A stretch of 64,000 nt of DNA. Origin: Rossellomorea orangium (GTDB lineage Bacteria > Bacillota > Bacilli > Bacillales > Bacillaceae_B). The notes beneath the pieces were generated by a model. That model saw nothing but the letters and a program-made list of their open reading frames with translations, searched no databases and was not told where the DNA came from. Positions 1-8,329 of the stretch are shown one piece after another. The position numbers and the translations under genes were made by a program. Positions within the stretch are counted from its first letter, which is position 1; each line of letters begins with the position of its first letter. Where the stretch lies: contig NZ_JAHWGH010000002.1 of the NCBI RefSeq assembly GCF_019334305.1, positions 1 to 64,000 on the forward strand, given 5' to 3'.

Positions 1-4
1 TGGA

Positions 5-89
5 GTGCAAGACGAAGACTCCTGCGGGAAAAGCGGAATAGGTGAGACCCCGCAGGAGCGACAGCGACGAGGAAAGCGAAGTCTTGCAC
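5..89. repeat. dispersed inverted-repeat element, copy 1
   Basis: Nested inverted repeat. The outer arms GTGCAAGAC (5-13) and GTCTTGCAC (81-89) pair perfectly, and so do the inner arms CTCCTGCGGG (19-28) and CCCGCAGGAG (49-58). A related element lies at 56751-56876 and shares the core CTCCTGCGGGAAA followed by GGTGAGACCCC. Intergenic elements with this core are, from general knowledge, common in Bacillaceae genomes. Their function is unknown. The copy may continue beyond the left edge of the window. Confidence 0.75.
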
Positions 90-185
90 GGAATCGGGCA
101 GCGGTGTAACACGTAATCTTATTGTTCGTCTCTAGAGTATATAGATTTAGTTATGTCCCAGCCTTTTTTTATTTGCTCATTTATA

Positions 186-214
186 AAATAAAAAAACAGC
201 CCACGCAGGCTGCC
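186..214 (-). terminator. rho-independent terminator after the small cationic protein gene
   Basis: Read on the minus strand, the hairpin CAGCC-tgcgtg-GGCTG is followed by a run of T. It begins a few bases after the stop codon of the 34-aa gene, which supports that gene being real. Confidence 0.75.
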
Positions 215-217
215 CTT

Positions 218-322
218 TTAATACGTCATCGATTTCTTATGTCTTCTCTTATTCCGATACTTCTTATAAATCGGGTAAATGATAGGTCCCCATTTGATCA
301 GTCTTCCGATTAATCGTTTCAT
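218..322 (-). CDS. small cationic hypothetical protein, 34 aa
   Basis: Short gene with a complete expression context: Shine-Dalgarno AAAGGAGG seven bases before the ATG, 34 codons, a TAA stop and an immediate rho-independent terminator. The protein starts MKRLIGRLIKWGPIIYPIYK and ends in a basic tail. About a third of the residues are Lys or Arg, with a short hydrophobic GPIIYPIY centre. It has no signal peptide, cysteine or recognisable domain. It is divergent from the CdaR-type regulator at 409. I do not recognise a family. It could be a membrane-associated or nucleic-acid-binding micro-protein; the function is unknown. Confidence that it is a gene rests on the RBS and terminator. Confidence 0.6.
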   Translation of the reverse strand: MKRLIGRLIKWGPIIYPIYKKYRNKRRHKKSMTY

Positions 323-408
323 AACGGTAACCTCCTTTGTATACGTATCTATACCCGAATAGGCAGAAAGAAAACATGTGCTAGAATGAAGGCAAGACGA
401 ATAATGGG

Positions 409-1572
409 GTGTTCCACGTGCATATTACAGAAGAATTAGCTTATCCAATCATTGCGAAATTGAAGACGATCGTGCATTACAATATCAATATTATGAACGA
501 GTCCGGCGTCATAGTGGCCAGTACAGATTCCACTCGCATGAATCAAGTTCACGAAGGGGCTCTTTATGTCCTTAAGCAAAAAAGTTCATTGATTATTTTT
601 GAAAATGACCTGGATAAGTATCATGGTTCTAAAGAAGGCATTAACCTACCTATTGAGTTCATGGGAGAAATCATCGGGGTCGTTGGGGTGACCGGTTCCC
701 CCCTGGAACTGGATCAGTTTGTGAAAATGGTGAAGGTCACCGTAGAAGTAATGCTTCAGCAGGTTCATTTCCACAATCAATTGCAGCATCAAAAAACATT
801 GATGGATAATTGGCTGCTTGATTTAGTACACCCCCATTATTTTGATGAAAGAAAAAATGAAGCGTTCGCTCATCATTACATACATCTAGAAACCAGCCAA
901 CCTGTTCACGTGATGTTGGTTCAGTTCGCCAACTTATTCACCCACTCTACCACCAACATGCCTTTATCCATGGTCAAAGAAGATCTTCTGAGGAGAATAA
1001 AGCTTCAACTACCAAAGCTTCACTTTCAATCTTTTATCAACGACTCCCAGTGCGTCGTCGGAATCCCTACAAGCGTCTGCCCCACTAAGGGTGAAGTCAT
1101 TACTTTGGCCAAGCGTTTGCAGCGGCATTTACAGGAGAAGGCTTTCATTGTAAAAACAGCAATCGGTCATGTCTACCCAGGCGTCGTCGGGTATAGAAAA
1201 TCGTATTTGGAAGCACACAGTTCCCTGGAATTACAAGAAAGCTTCCCTCAGTTTTCCGATCACATTCATATACAGGATTGGGGCATCATGGATTTTATCA
1301 AGCGGATCCCCCTCGAGATTCGCCAGGAGTTTATGAATCGCTATCGTGAACAGACTCTTCAGCTAAGCGACACCTTGCGACATACCCTTCAACGATTGTT
1401 TGACTGCCAATTGAACATGAAAGAAACGGCGAACGCTTTACATATTCACCGGAATACCCTTCTTTACCGGCTTGAAAGTGTTGAAGAACTGACAGGTCTA
1501 AGCCCCAGAACATTTGATGACGCGATGATACTGCGTTTTATCTTATTGATTGATGACATGAATAATAAATAA
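409..1572 (+). CDS. CdaR/PucR-family transcriptional regulator of glycerate use
   Basis: A 387-aa protein with the CdaR (sugar diacid regulator) layout. The N-terminal part (about 1-135) is the putative sugar-diacid sensing domain, a GGDEF-like middle region follows, and the C-terminus (about 330-385) is the PucR-type helix-turn-helix with the conserved stretch ANALHIHRNTLLYRLE. The gene sits immediately upstream of, and co-directional with, a glycerate kinase and a GntP-family permease, so it most likely activates them in response to glycerate or a sugar diacid. The start used is GTG at 409. The Shine-Dalgarno is weak, and a second in-frame GTG nine bases later is an alternative. A hairpin terminator follows the gene, so the kinase and permease probably have their own promoter. 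Confidence 0.85.
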   Translation: MFHVHITEELAYPIIAKLKTIVHYNINIMNESGVIVASTDSTRMNQVHEGALYVLKQKSSLIIFENDLDKYHGSKEGINLPIEFMGEIIGVVGVTGSPLELDQFVKMVKVTVEVMLQQVHFHNQLQHQKTLMDNWLLDLVHPHYFDERKNEAFAHHYIHLETSQPVHVMLVQFANLFTHSTTNMPLSMVKEDLLRRIKLQLPKLHFQSFINDSQCVVGIPTSVCPTKGEVITLAKRLQRHLQEKAFIVKTAIGHVYPGVVGYRKSYLEAHSSLELQESFPQFSDHIHIQDWGIMDFIKRIPLEIRQEFMNRYREQTLQLSDTLRHTLQRLFDCQLNMKETANALHIHRNTLLYRLESVEELTGLSPRTFDDAMILRFILLIDDMNNK

Positions 1573-1579
1573 CGTAAAT

Positions 1580-1609
1580 ATGATTGTGCACATGCACAAT
1601 CATTTTTAT
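1580..1609 (+). terminator. terminator after the CdaR-type regulator
   Basis: Perfect inverted repeat ATGATTGTGCA/TGCACAATCAT (1580-1590 and 1593-1603) followed by a T-rich tail. It separates regulator transcription from glxK. A palindrome here could also serve as an operator, but the T tract favours termination. Confidence 0.7.
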
Positions 1610-1641
1610 TTTCACCGGAAAATGTTTAGGAGAATTCACAT

Positions 1642-1655
1642 TGTAACCGCTTTCT
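1642..1655 (+). promoter_or_regulatory. candidate CcpA catabolite-repression (cre) site upstream of glxK
   Basis: TGTAACCGCTTTCT matches the cre consensus TGWAANCGNTNWCA at every fixed position except the last. It lies about 50 bases upstream of the glycerate kinase start, a usual place for CcpA repression of a secondary carbon-source operon. This is sequence-based inference only. Confidence 0.5.
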
Positions 1656-1706
1656 TCACTTGGTTAAATAGAGTAATAGATTATATTTTCTGAAAAAGGA
1701 GCCGCT

Positions 1707-2837
1707 ATGAATATTCTTATTGCCCCCGATTCATTTAAAGGTAGTTTAAGCTCATTAAAGGTTGGAGCCATTATGGAGAAAGCCTTTCTGGATGAATCAC
1801 CAAGCTTTCAAACGAACGTCATCCCCATGGCTGATGGTGGAGAAGGGACTTTGGAAACCCTCCTTTACGCAACTGGAGGAAAGAAAGTACCCTTAACAGC
1901 CACCGGTCCTTTAGGGGAAAAGGTCTCTACTGTATATGGTGTTTTAGGAGATAAGAAAACAGCTGTCATTGAAATAGCTTCCATCGCCGGGTTACCTATG
2001 GTGCCTGGTGAAAAACGCAATCCATACCATACCACTTCCTATGGCATCGGAGAAGTCATTACAACAGCGATAGATGACGGGTTCCGAACGTTCATTATTG
2101 CCCTGGGCGGGAGTTCGACGAATGATGGTGGATTCGGCATGCTTCAAGCACTCGGCGTTACCTTTCAGGATGAAGACGGAAACGCTGTCGGGCCATTTGG
2201 AAAGGACCTCGAGTCCATTGCAAAGGTGGACTGGAGCACCCTCCATCCCCTAGTAAAAGAATGCACCTTTCACATTGCTTCCGATGTTGAAAATCCTTTA
2301 TGTGGAAAGACAGGGGCATCTTATGTATTCGGCCCACAAAAAGGGGCCACCGAGGAACAGGTGAAGGAGCTTGATCAACAGCTATATCACTATAGTCTAT
2401 TGCTTCAAGAAGAAAAAGGAGTTGATTTTCAACACACGAGCGGTGCCGGAGCAGCCGGAGGACTTGGCTTTGCCTTCTTGCATCTGCATGGAAAGATTGA
2501 ATCAGGAGCCAAGCTGGTTGCTGAAGCGACGAAGCTTCCAGATGCCATTCGTCAGGCTGATTGGGTCCTCACCGGTGAAGGTCAGAGCGATTATCAAACA
2601 TTGTTTGGTAAACTCCCTTCTTATATCGCAACCATTGCTAGTCAGCACCATACTCCCGTATCTCTTATCGCAGGGAGTTTAGGAGAGGGGTACCAACAAT
2701 TATACGACAATTTCTCCAGCTGTCATTCCATTAGCATCGGTCCGATGGCTTTAGAGGAGAGCATCAGTCGTGCAGAAGAACTGCTTTACCATGAAACAAG
2801 GAATATCGCACGAATTTTACATTTAACAAAGGGATAA
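1707..2837 (+). CDS. glxK: glycerate kinase
   Basis: A 376-aa protein of the bacterial GlxK/GarK glycerate kinase family. It phosphorylates D-glycerate with ATP (to 2- or 3-phosphoglycerate, depending on subfamily) and feeds glycolysis from the cytoplasm. It has the family's N-terminal signature IAPDSFKGSLSS, the MADGGEGT motif, GGSSTNDGG near residue 140, and the C-terminal LTGEGQSD segment. The length is normal for the family. A good Shine-Dalgarno (AAAAAGGAG) precedes the ATG. The gene is followed 20 bases later by a GntP-family permease, which forms an uptake-plus-kinase pair, with the CdaR-type regulator upstream and a candidate cre site in front. Confidence 0.93.
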   Translation: MNILIAPDSFKGSLSSLKVGAIMEKAFLDESPSFQTNVIPMADGGEGTLETLLYATGGKKVPLTATGPLGEKVSTVYGVLGDKKTAVIEIASIAGLPMVPGEKRNPYHTTSYGIGEVITTAIDDGFRTFIIALGGSSTNDGGFGMLQALGVTFQDEDGNAVGPFGKDLESIAKVDWSTLHPLVKECTFHIASDVENPLCGKTGASYVFGPQKGATEEQVKELDQQLYHYSLLLQEEKGVDFQHTSGAGAAGGLGFAFLHLHGKIESGAKLVAEATKLPDAIRQADWVLTGEGQSDYQTLFGKLPSYIATIASQHHTPVSLIAGSLGEGYQQLYDNFSSCHSISIGPMALEESISRAEELLYHETRNIARILHLTKG

Positions 2838-2857
2838 ACATAAAGGGGGAAATTCTT

Positions 2858-4213
2858 ATGTCAGGAATTTGGTTATTTACGGTCATTGTATTAGGGGTAG
2901 GATTTATCATTTTCACCACGGCAAAATTAAAGCTTCAGCCCTTTTTATCATTATTGTTTGCCGCTTTCTTAGTCGGAATATTTGCCGGCTTGCCACTGAA
3001 TACAGTTGTAGAGGCTGTCAACGGCGGATTCGGAGGATTGATGGGGTATATCGGGATCGTCATCGTAGCAGGTACCATTATCGGGACGATTTTAGAGAAA
3101 TCAGGTGCCGCCCTCAGGATGGCAGAAGTGGTTCTTCGATTAGTTGGGGAAAAAAGACCACAGCTGGCCATGTCCCTGATTGGGGCCATCGTCAGTATCC
3201 CCGTCTTCTGTGACTCCGGATACGTGATTCTCTCAAGCCTCAAAAAAGCATTGGCCAAACGGGCAAAAGTGGCTCTTGCATCCATGTCTGTTGCACTTGC
3301 CACAGGTCTTTATGCCACACATACCCTTGTGCCGCCGACTCCGGGTCCCATTGCCGCAGCCGGGAATATCGGGGCGAGCGACTATTTGGGAACCATTATT
3401 TTAATCGGGATGATTGTCGCCATCCCTACAATTCTGGCAGGTTACCTTTGGGCGACTAAGGTTGCAAATAAAATTGAAATCGAGGGAGAAGATGAGCTCG
3501 ATCTGGATTATGACGAGATCGTCAAATCCTTTGGGGAGCTTCCTTCAACGTTTAAATCATTTGCCCCGATCGTCCTTCCGATACTCTTGATCGGTACAGG
3601 ATCTGTCGTCAGCTTCTTCCAGTGGAAAGGGGGAGCCGCAGATGTTCTCTTATTCATCGGTTCTCCCGTCGTTGCTTTACTGATTGGTGTCCTTGCTGCG
3701 TTTGCCCTTCTGCCAAAATGGGATGAAGAAACCCTTAATGGCTGGGTGAGTCAGGGGATGAAGGATGCTACCAATATCTTATTGATCACAGGTGCAGGAG
3801 GAGCATTCGGATCCGTCATCAAGGCGACTCCCGTTGCAGAATTGATTCAAGGAATCGCAGACGGGGGATTACTTTCCGGTGCACTCGTCCTTTTGATTCC
3901 ATTTATTGTGGCAGCTCTATTAAAATCGGCTCAAGGATCTTCTACAGCTGCCCTTGTCATTACCTCTTCCCTGATTGCTCCCCTCCTTCCACAGATGGGG
4001 ATTGACGGTGCCGTCCCCCTTGCGTTAGTGGTCATGGCCATCGGTGCAGGAGCGATGACGGTCAGCCATGTCAATGACAGCTACTTCTGGGTTGTGACGC
4101 AATTCAGCGGCATGAAGGTCACAGATGCTTATAAGGCACAGACTGCCGCTACGCTGGTTCAGGGATTAACCGCCCTTGTCTTTACTTTATTATTATGGAT
4201 GATACTTGTTTAA
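2858..4213 (+). CDS. GntP-family permease, probable glycerate transporter
   Basis: A 451-aa integral membrane protein of the GntP (gluconate:H+ symporter) family with about twelve hydrophobic segments. Family features include the PPTPGPIAAAGNIGA loop near residues 155-170 and the C-terminal VSHVNDSYFWVV motif. It follows glxK by 20 bases with RBS AAGGGGGAA and is closed by a strong terminator. Family members carry gluconate, glycerate, 3-hydroxybutyrate or related hydroxy acids. The kinase next door points to glycerate as the substrate here, which is inferred from context. Confidence 0.88.
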   Translation: MSGIWLFTVIVLGVGFIIFTTAKLKLQPFLSLLFAAFLVGIFAGLPLNTVVEAVNGGFGGLMGYIGIVIVAGTIIGTILEKSGAALRMAEVVLRLVGEKRPQLAMSLIGAIVSIPVFCDSGYVILSSLKKALAKRAKVALASMSVALATGLYATHTLVPPTPGPIAAAGNIGASDYLGTIILIGMIVAIPTILAGYLWATKVANKIEIEGEDELDLDYDEIVKSFGELPSTFKSFAPIVLPILLIGTGSVVSFFQWKGGAADVLLFIGSPVVALLIGVLAAFALLPKWDEETLNGWVSQGMKDATNILLITGAGGAFGSVIKATPVAELIQGIADGGLLSGALVLLIPFIVAALLKSAQGSSTAALVITSSLIAPLLPQMGIDGAVPLALVVMAIGAGAMTVSHVNDSYFWVVTQFSGMKVTDAYKAQTAATLVQGLTALVFTLLLWMILV

Positions 4214-4216
4214 CTG

Positions 4217-4247
4217 AAAGTGGGTGTCCCTTATTGGGGCACCCTTT
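4217..4247 (+). terminator. terminator of the glycerate operon
   Basis: The hairpin GGGTGTCCC-ttatt-GGGGCACCC is followed by TTTTCT directly after the permease stop codon. Confidence 0.85.
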
Positions 4248-4343
4248 TCTATGTAAATAGCAGAGATACTATTTTGTAAACAAGGCTCCACACTGCCTTT
4301 ACATTCGGCTGATACTCTTGAGGCAGAAAAGGAGGTAAGCATC

Positions 4344-6116
4344 ATGAAGAATTGGTTAAAAAAAGGATTCGTACTACTATTGATATTTTCTCTTTCCCCA
4401 CTTTCAGCCCAGGCACTGGACAACCCTTTCAGCTCTGCCGGCGAGCGTGATGGAGGGATCGGAAACACTACTCATTACGTAGATGAGTTCCCAAATATCT
4501 CACTTGATGAAAAAGTGAACCAGATTATTTACCCATTATTTGCAACACCCGCCATTAAGAAGAAAGGCGAGTCCCTCACCATTCAGGTTGATACCCAAGG
4601 AAAGGAAACGGGATCTTGGTCTGTAAAATTAAAGCAAACCAATCACTCTTCTCTCACCAGTGATTACGAATTACCAGTCAAATCGGTACAACCAGGGAAA
4701 TCCCATTGGAAGGACAGCTCTTCCATTGTCGATGTAACAGTCTCCATTCCAGAGGGGACTCCACAGAGATTATATGATCTCGTGGTGACCTATACAGGTA
4801 ACGGAAAAAGGATTACCGATGAGCAGCCTCATTCCGTCAAAGTAGTCGACGAATATAAGAAGAACTTTTCCTTCTTACATTTGACCGATACTCACATAGG
4901 TTCTCCGCGTAACCTTGGGAATACCGACGATCCTTCCTCCTTCACGCCTGGACGTGCGAAGGAAACGGGCATGTGGGATCCAGATCCAACTAAACGCTGG
5001 TTATACCTGCAGAAAGCCATTAAAGAAGTCAATTTAAAAAATCCCGATTTTGTTGTCATTACAGGAGACCTGATGTTTGGTCAGCTTAATCCTCTCGAGT
5101 ATATTTATGAATACGAAGAAACCTATAAAATGCTACAAAAGCTGAATGTCCCTGTTTATATCGTCCCTGGAAACCATGATTACTACGCCCAGGATGCGAC
5201 ACTGACAGATGGAGCAAAGTACTGGGAGAAGTACTTCGGTCCACAATACTTCTCGTTTGATTACGGCCCATATGCCCATTTCATCGGGTACAACTCGTTT
5301 GATTGGAATAAATTCGACCGAAGCGGAACCGGTACGGTTTCTGTACCAACATGGGGCGGCCAGATCCGGGAAGAACAGTTGAACTGGGTGAAACAAGATC
5401 TGCAGGAGAATGCCAAAACCGCACAAAATGACCAAATTCGCGGCCTCTTCTCACACCATAATCCATTATGGCGCGACAGAGATATTTGGCCACAAGACGA
5501 CCCTGACGTTCAAGAATACTGGAAGCAATATGATGAACAACATGACCCTCAACGTTTGAGCACACTCATCCTTGGTGAAAAATTAGGGATTAAATATGAT
5601 CAGCAGTGGCATGGGGAAAACGCCAAAGAATTAATTGATATCATGAAGGCGAATGATGTGACTATCAGTCTCCATGGACATACTCATATTGACGATGTAA
5701 CAAAGCAGGATGGTATCTTATATACAACCACCACGGCCATCGAATTATCCGGTAAGCCATGGGTTGGCTTCAGAGACTTTTCCGTTCAAAACGGGCAGAT
5801 CTCATCCTACAATTACGAAGAACCCGATCGTTCCATCCCTGTTTACCAAAACGGCGATACAGAAGGTGGCACCATGTCCTTTGACGCCGATTATCTGACA
5901 GAGAACGATGGAAGTGCAAAATCTCAGCAAGTGGATATAACCAATCGTTTAAACAAGCCACTTCAGGTGACGATCCCCATCTTTATGCAAGAGGGGGAGT
6001 ATAGTATTTCCAAAGGAAGCATTACACAAAACTATACTTCAGATGGTAAGCAGTATATTGAAGTGCAGATAACTATAGAGCCGAACAGCAGTGAAGTAAT
6101 CCATGTTCAAAAATAG
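4344..6116 (+). CDS. secreted calcineurin-like metallophosphoesterase
   Basis: A 590-aa exported protein. It has a Sec signal peptide (residues 1-25, cleavage likely after SAQA) and an N-terminal beta-rich region (about 50-170) resembling an Ig or purple-phosphatase-type accessory domain. The calcineurin-like catalytic core runs over about 175-450. All metal-ligand motifs are visible: D182 and H184 in LTDTHIG, D242 in GDLMFG, N277-H278 in GNHD, the histidines at 371-372, and HGHTH at 444-448. The C-terminal 130 residues form another beta-rich module. It should act outside the membrane as a phosphatase, phosphodiesterase or nucleotidase; the substrate is not evident. Perfect RBS (AAAAGGAGG). 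It is a single-gene unit ending in the terminator it shares with the gas vesicle operon. Confidence 0.88.
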   Translation: MKNWLKKGFVLLLIFSLSPLSAQALDNPFSSAGERDGGIGNTTHYVDEFPNISLDEKVNQIIYPLFATPAIKKKGESLTIQVDTQGKETGSWSVKLKQTNHSSLTSDYELPVKSVQPGKSHWKDSSSIVDVTVSIPEGTPQRLYDLVVTYTGNGKRITDEQPHSVKVVDEYKKNFSFLHLTDTHIGSPRNLGNTDDPSSFTPGRAKETGMWDPDPTKRWLYLQKAIKEVNLKNPDFVVITGDLMFGQLNPLEYIYEYEETYKMLQKLNVPVYIVPGNHDYYAQDATLTDGAKYWEKYFGPQYFSFDYGPYAHFIGYNSFDWNKFDRSGTGTVSVPTWGGQIREEQLNWVKQDLQENAKTAQNDQIRGLFSHHNPLWRDRDIWPQDDPDVQEYWKQYDEQHDPQRLSTLILGEKLGIKYDQQWHGENAKELIDIMKANDVTISLHGHTHIDDVTKQDGILYTTTTAIELSGKPWVGFRDFSVQNGQISSYNYEEPDRSIPVYQNGDTEGGTMSFDADYLTENDGSAKSQQVDITNRLNKPLQVTIPIFMQEGEYSISKGSITQNYTSDGKQYIEVQITIEPNSSEVIHVQK

Positions 6117-6175
6117 GATAAATCGACTTTAAGAGTTGATTACTGCCCGGGAAATAAATTTCCCCTTACTATAAC

Positions 6176-6209
6176 AAAAAGCGACTGAATCCAAGCTCAG
6201 TCGCTTTTT
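6176..6209. terminator. bidirectional terminator between metallophosphoesterase and gvpU
   Basis: AAAAAGCGACTGA-atccaagc-TCAGTCGCTTTTT forms a strong stem with an A run on one side and a T run on the other, so it can stop transcription from both convergent units. Confidence 0.9.
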
Positions 6210-6210
6210 G

Positions 6211-6606
6211 TTATTTACTGCTCTTCGATTCTGCAATCTTTCCCAAGAAAAAACCGTCTACCTCGCTGATTTTCCCCCTCCACATGATTTTCCCTTTGGA
6301 AGGGGTCGGCTTACTGTCACCACAATATACCTTCGTGTTTTTCAAATGAATGAAATTGGCTTCAGTACTTTGGTTTTCTTCTACTGACTCGCCTGCCTTG
6401 GCGAGCTCCTCACTCAGCTTCTGAGCCACGTCACTGCCGTCCTCAAAGGTTTCGCTTAACGAGTCGAAGTATTCCTTTGCGGAAACGAGAGTACCCGTGA
6501 TAACGGCCCCAGCGACGTTTAACGTGATATCTAATGAAAAGTCATGTTTGTTTGAAGCTTGCACAAAAAATTCTAAGATGCTGTCCTTTCCTGGTCCTGA
6601 ACTCAT
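6211..6606 (-). CDS. gvpU: gas vesicle protein GvpU
   Basis: Last gene of the 14-gene gas vesicle cluster (131 aa), in the position of gvpU in the P. megaterium cluster. The text fits that family: an N-terminal helix-strand region with FSLDITLNVAGAVITGTLVSA and a basic C-terminus. GvpU is an accessory protein associated with clustering of gas vesicles in the megaterium system (family knowledge). The ATG at 6606 was chosen because GGGAG lies eight bases before it; the GTG six bases upstream overlaps that RBS. It is twelve to eighteen bases downstream of gvpT in the same operon. Confidence 0.85.
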   Translation of the reverse strand: MSSGPGKDSILEFFVQASNKHDFSLDITLNVAGAVITGTLVSAKEYFDSLSETFEDGSDVAQKLSEELAKAGESVEENQSTEANFIHLKNTKVYCGDSKPTPSKGKIMWRGKISEVDGFFLGKIAESKSSK

Positions 6607-6624
6607 GTTCACATCTCCCTTTCG

Positions 6625-7422
6625 TTAAGCTACTGTGTCATCCTCCGTAGAAAGTGTTGTGTCTTCTTCTTGATCTTCGTTTGTATCATCTTCTTTTTTG
6701 GATGACTTTTTACTTTTTGCACTAGTCTTGCGTGTAGAACGTTTCTTCCCTTTTGTTGACTTGCTGTTGGATTTTTTCTTGCTTGACGCTTCATCCTCAT
6801 CGTCGCTATCTTCTTCGTCATCATCGTCTTCTTCTTCTTCGTCTTCGTCATCCTCTTCATCTGCAGCCGTTTCATTGGATTTCTTTGACGTTTTCTTTCT
6901 AGAAGAAGTTTCTTTTTCCTCTTCCTCGCCTTCCTCTTCATCACCTACATCTTCACGGGCTGCTGCAATTTGATTCATTTTCTCTTCTAATTGCTGCAGG
7001 CGATTCTGAAGCTCTTCATTTTCTTGTTTAAGAGCTTCATAGTCTTGGTTGGATTCTTCTTGTGACTCGTTTGTTTCTGTTGTATTTACAGCTGTTTCCG
7101 TATCTTCAGAAGCTTCATCATCTCTATCACGCTTAAATAGGCTGGCTGTAGATGATTTTAGTGAGACAGCGGCTTTTCTGGATTTTTCTTTTGCCGCTTT
7201 CCCGAAGTCCAGGCTTTTGCTTTTAATTTTTTCCTGGTCGATACGATCCAGCAGTTTTTTCCCGTTTTCAGGTGTCGCTAAATAGCCAACCGTTGCTCCA
7301 AGTAGGCTTCCTGCAACGGTCCTCTTGATCGGGCCGCTTCTTCTCGTTTTGTTCTCATTCGTCGCATTCTTTTCTTGTCCTTGATTCTCAACTGTTGTTT
7401 GCGTATTATTTTTTTCTGCCAT
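6625..7422 (-). CDS. gvpT: gas vesicle protein GvpT, highly charged coiled-coil protein
   Basis: A 265-aa protein. The N-terminus holds a short hydrophobic YtxH-like glycine segment (VAGSLLGATVGYLATPENGKK). A helical region follows with a coiled coil near residues 130-155, and then an extremely charged tail of Glu/Asp runs alternating with Lys/Ser/Thr-rich runs, so it is low-complexity and presumably disordered. The position between gvpJ and gvpU matches gvpT of P. megaterium. ATG 7422 is the likely start because GGAGG sits eight bases upstream; an upstream TTG overlaps that RBS. It shares its N-terminal glycine motif with gvpP of the same cluster. The molecular role is not established. Confidence 0.8.
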   Translation of the reverse strand: MAEKNNTQTTVENQGQEKNATNENKTRRSGPIKRTVAGSLLGATVGYLATPENGKKLLDRIDQEKIKSKSLDFGKAAKEKSRKAAVSLKSSTASLFKRDRDDEASEDTETAVNTTETNESQEESNQDYEALKQENEELQNRLQQLEEKMNQIAAAREDVGDEEEGEEEEKETSSRKKTSKKSNETAADEEDDEDEEEEDDDDEEDSDDEDEASSKKKSNSKSTKGKKRSTRKTSAKSKKSSKKEDDTNEDQEEDTTLSTEDDTVA

Positions 7423-7437
7423 GTGTAAAACCTCCAA

Positions 7438-7770
7438 TTAGTTTATATCCGCCGGATTAAGGCGGTTCGTTTCCAGTTTCTTTTCAAGTGATTCCAATCG
7501 TTCCTGTAATTTCTTGTTTTCTTCCTCAAGGGCTTTTGTGTTGTTATCCGCTGCTTTTGAACTTAAGTAAGGGTCATTTTCCCACCAGTCCATGCCGATT
7601 TCCTTCGCTTTATCGACAGAGGCAACAATTAAGCGGATTTTGATCGTCAAGAGCTCGACATCGGCAATTCCCACCGTAATATCTCCTGCTACAACAACCC
7701 CTTTGTCTAATATTTTTTCTAAGACATCCACAATTGTATTGGATTGTACCGGATGCTCCATTCCCATCAT
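7438..7770 (-). CDS. gvpJ: gas vesicle protein GvpJ (GvpA-like)
   Basis: A 110-aa GvpA-superfamily protein. Residues 8-65 (IVDVLEKILDKGVVVAGDIT and following) align with the GvpA core, followed by a C-terminal coiled coil (EEENKKLQERLESLEKKL). GvpJ proteins are minor components thought to act at nucleation or in the conical caps. RBS AAGGAGG lies before two adjacent ATG codons; either may start translation. Only about 15 bases separate it from gvpT. Confidence 0.9.
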   Translation of the reverse strand: MMGMEHPVQSNTIVDVLEKILDKGVVVAGDITVGIADVELLTIKIRLIVASVDKAKEIGMDWWENDPYLSSKAADNNTKALEEENKKLQERLESLEKKLETNRLNPADIN

Positions 7771-7789
7771 GTAACCTCCTTAACCGCTA

Positions 7790-8074
7790 TTACATCAAGC
7801 TTCCTAAAGGGCCAAGATCTATGTTCAAGTCTTCTGCATCCAGACCGAATACCTCTTTTAACTCTTCCATTTTTTCTTCGAGATTCATAAGGGCAATCCC
7901 CAGATTCTCCACTTGTTCATCCGTTAACGTACCGCCTTCGACACGGCGCATGGCGTGTCGTTCGACGATTTGCCTTAATAGCTCCACGACGGTCAATACA
8001 AGCTGTGCCAAGCCTTGTTCCGCTTTTTCCGGGTCGAAATTAATCCGCCCATTTGTCCCGCTGGCCTGTTGCAT
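7790..8074 (-). CDS. gvpK: gas vesicle protein GvpK
   Basis: A 94-aa GvpK-family protein with the highly conserved centre DPEKAEQGLAQLVLTVVELL and RHAMRRVEGGTLTDEQVENLG. GvpK is required for vesicle formation in several systems, in the early assembly steps. Its start lies inside the end of gvpS (35-base overlap in a different frame), which suggests translational coupling. It is followed by gvpJ after about 20 bases. Confidence 0.92.
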   Translation of the reverse strand: MQQASGTNGRINFDPEKAEQGLAQLVLTVVELLRQIVERHAMRRVEGGTLTDEQVENLGIALMNLEEKMEELKEVFGLDAEDLNIDLGPLGSLM

Positions 8075-8306
8075 GAATCAATCCCTCCCTTTCTTGATCG
8101 AATTGATCGGATGTACGCGTTCCCTGCTTATGCTGAACCAACGTCTCAACAGAAGAGATCAACACCCGCAAATCCAGATACACGAGATCTACCCCTGCGA
8201 TGGATATAATCAAATCTCCCTTTATTGCCACACCTTTATCGAGAATGACATCTAAAATATCTATAAGGGCTATATCTTTATTCTCGATTGATTCTCTTAC
8301 GGTCAT
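8040..8306 (-). CDS. gvpS: gas vesicle protein GvpS (GvpA-like)
   Basis: An 88-aa GvpA-superfamily protein with the core ALIDILDVILDKGVAIKGDL and a VDLVYLDLRVLISSVETL segment. This is the third kind of GvpA-related protein in the cluster besides gvpA/gvpB and gvpJ. The start at 8306 is preferred because AAGGA lies nine bases upstream; the ATG at 8315 directly abuts that RBS. The C-terminus overlaps gvpK. Gene order L-S-K matches P. megaterium. Confidence 0.88.
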   Translation of the reverse strand: MTVRESIENKDIALIDILDVILDKGVAIKGDLIISIAGVDLVYLDLRVLISSVETLVQHKQGTRTSDQFDQEREGLIHATGQRDKWAD

Positions 8307-8329
8307 ATTTCTCATTCCTTATTTTGTGA

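Noticed and set aside
122-313. 63-aa open frame on the plus strand
   Set aside because: It overlaps the small minus-strand gene, which has an RBS and terminator; the plus frame has no RBS and an odd composition.
6698-6973. 91-aa poly-serine frame on the plus strand
   Set aside because: It is the complement of the acidic/basic GvpT tail; the Ser runs are a mirror of Glu/Asp codons.
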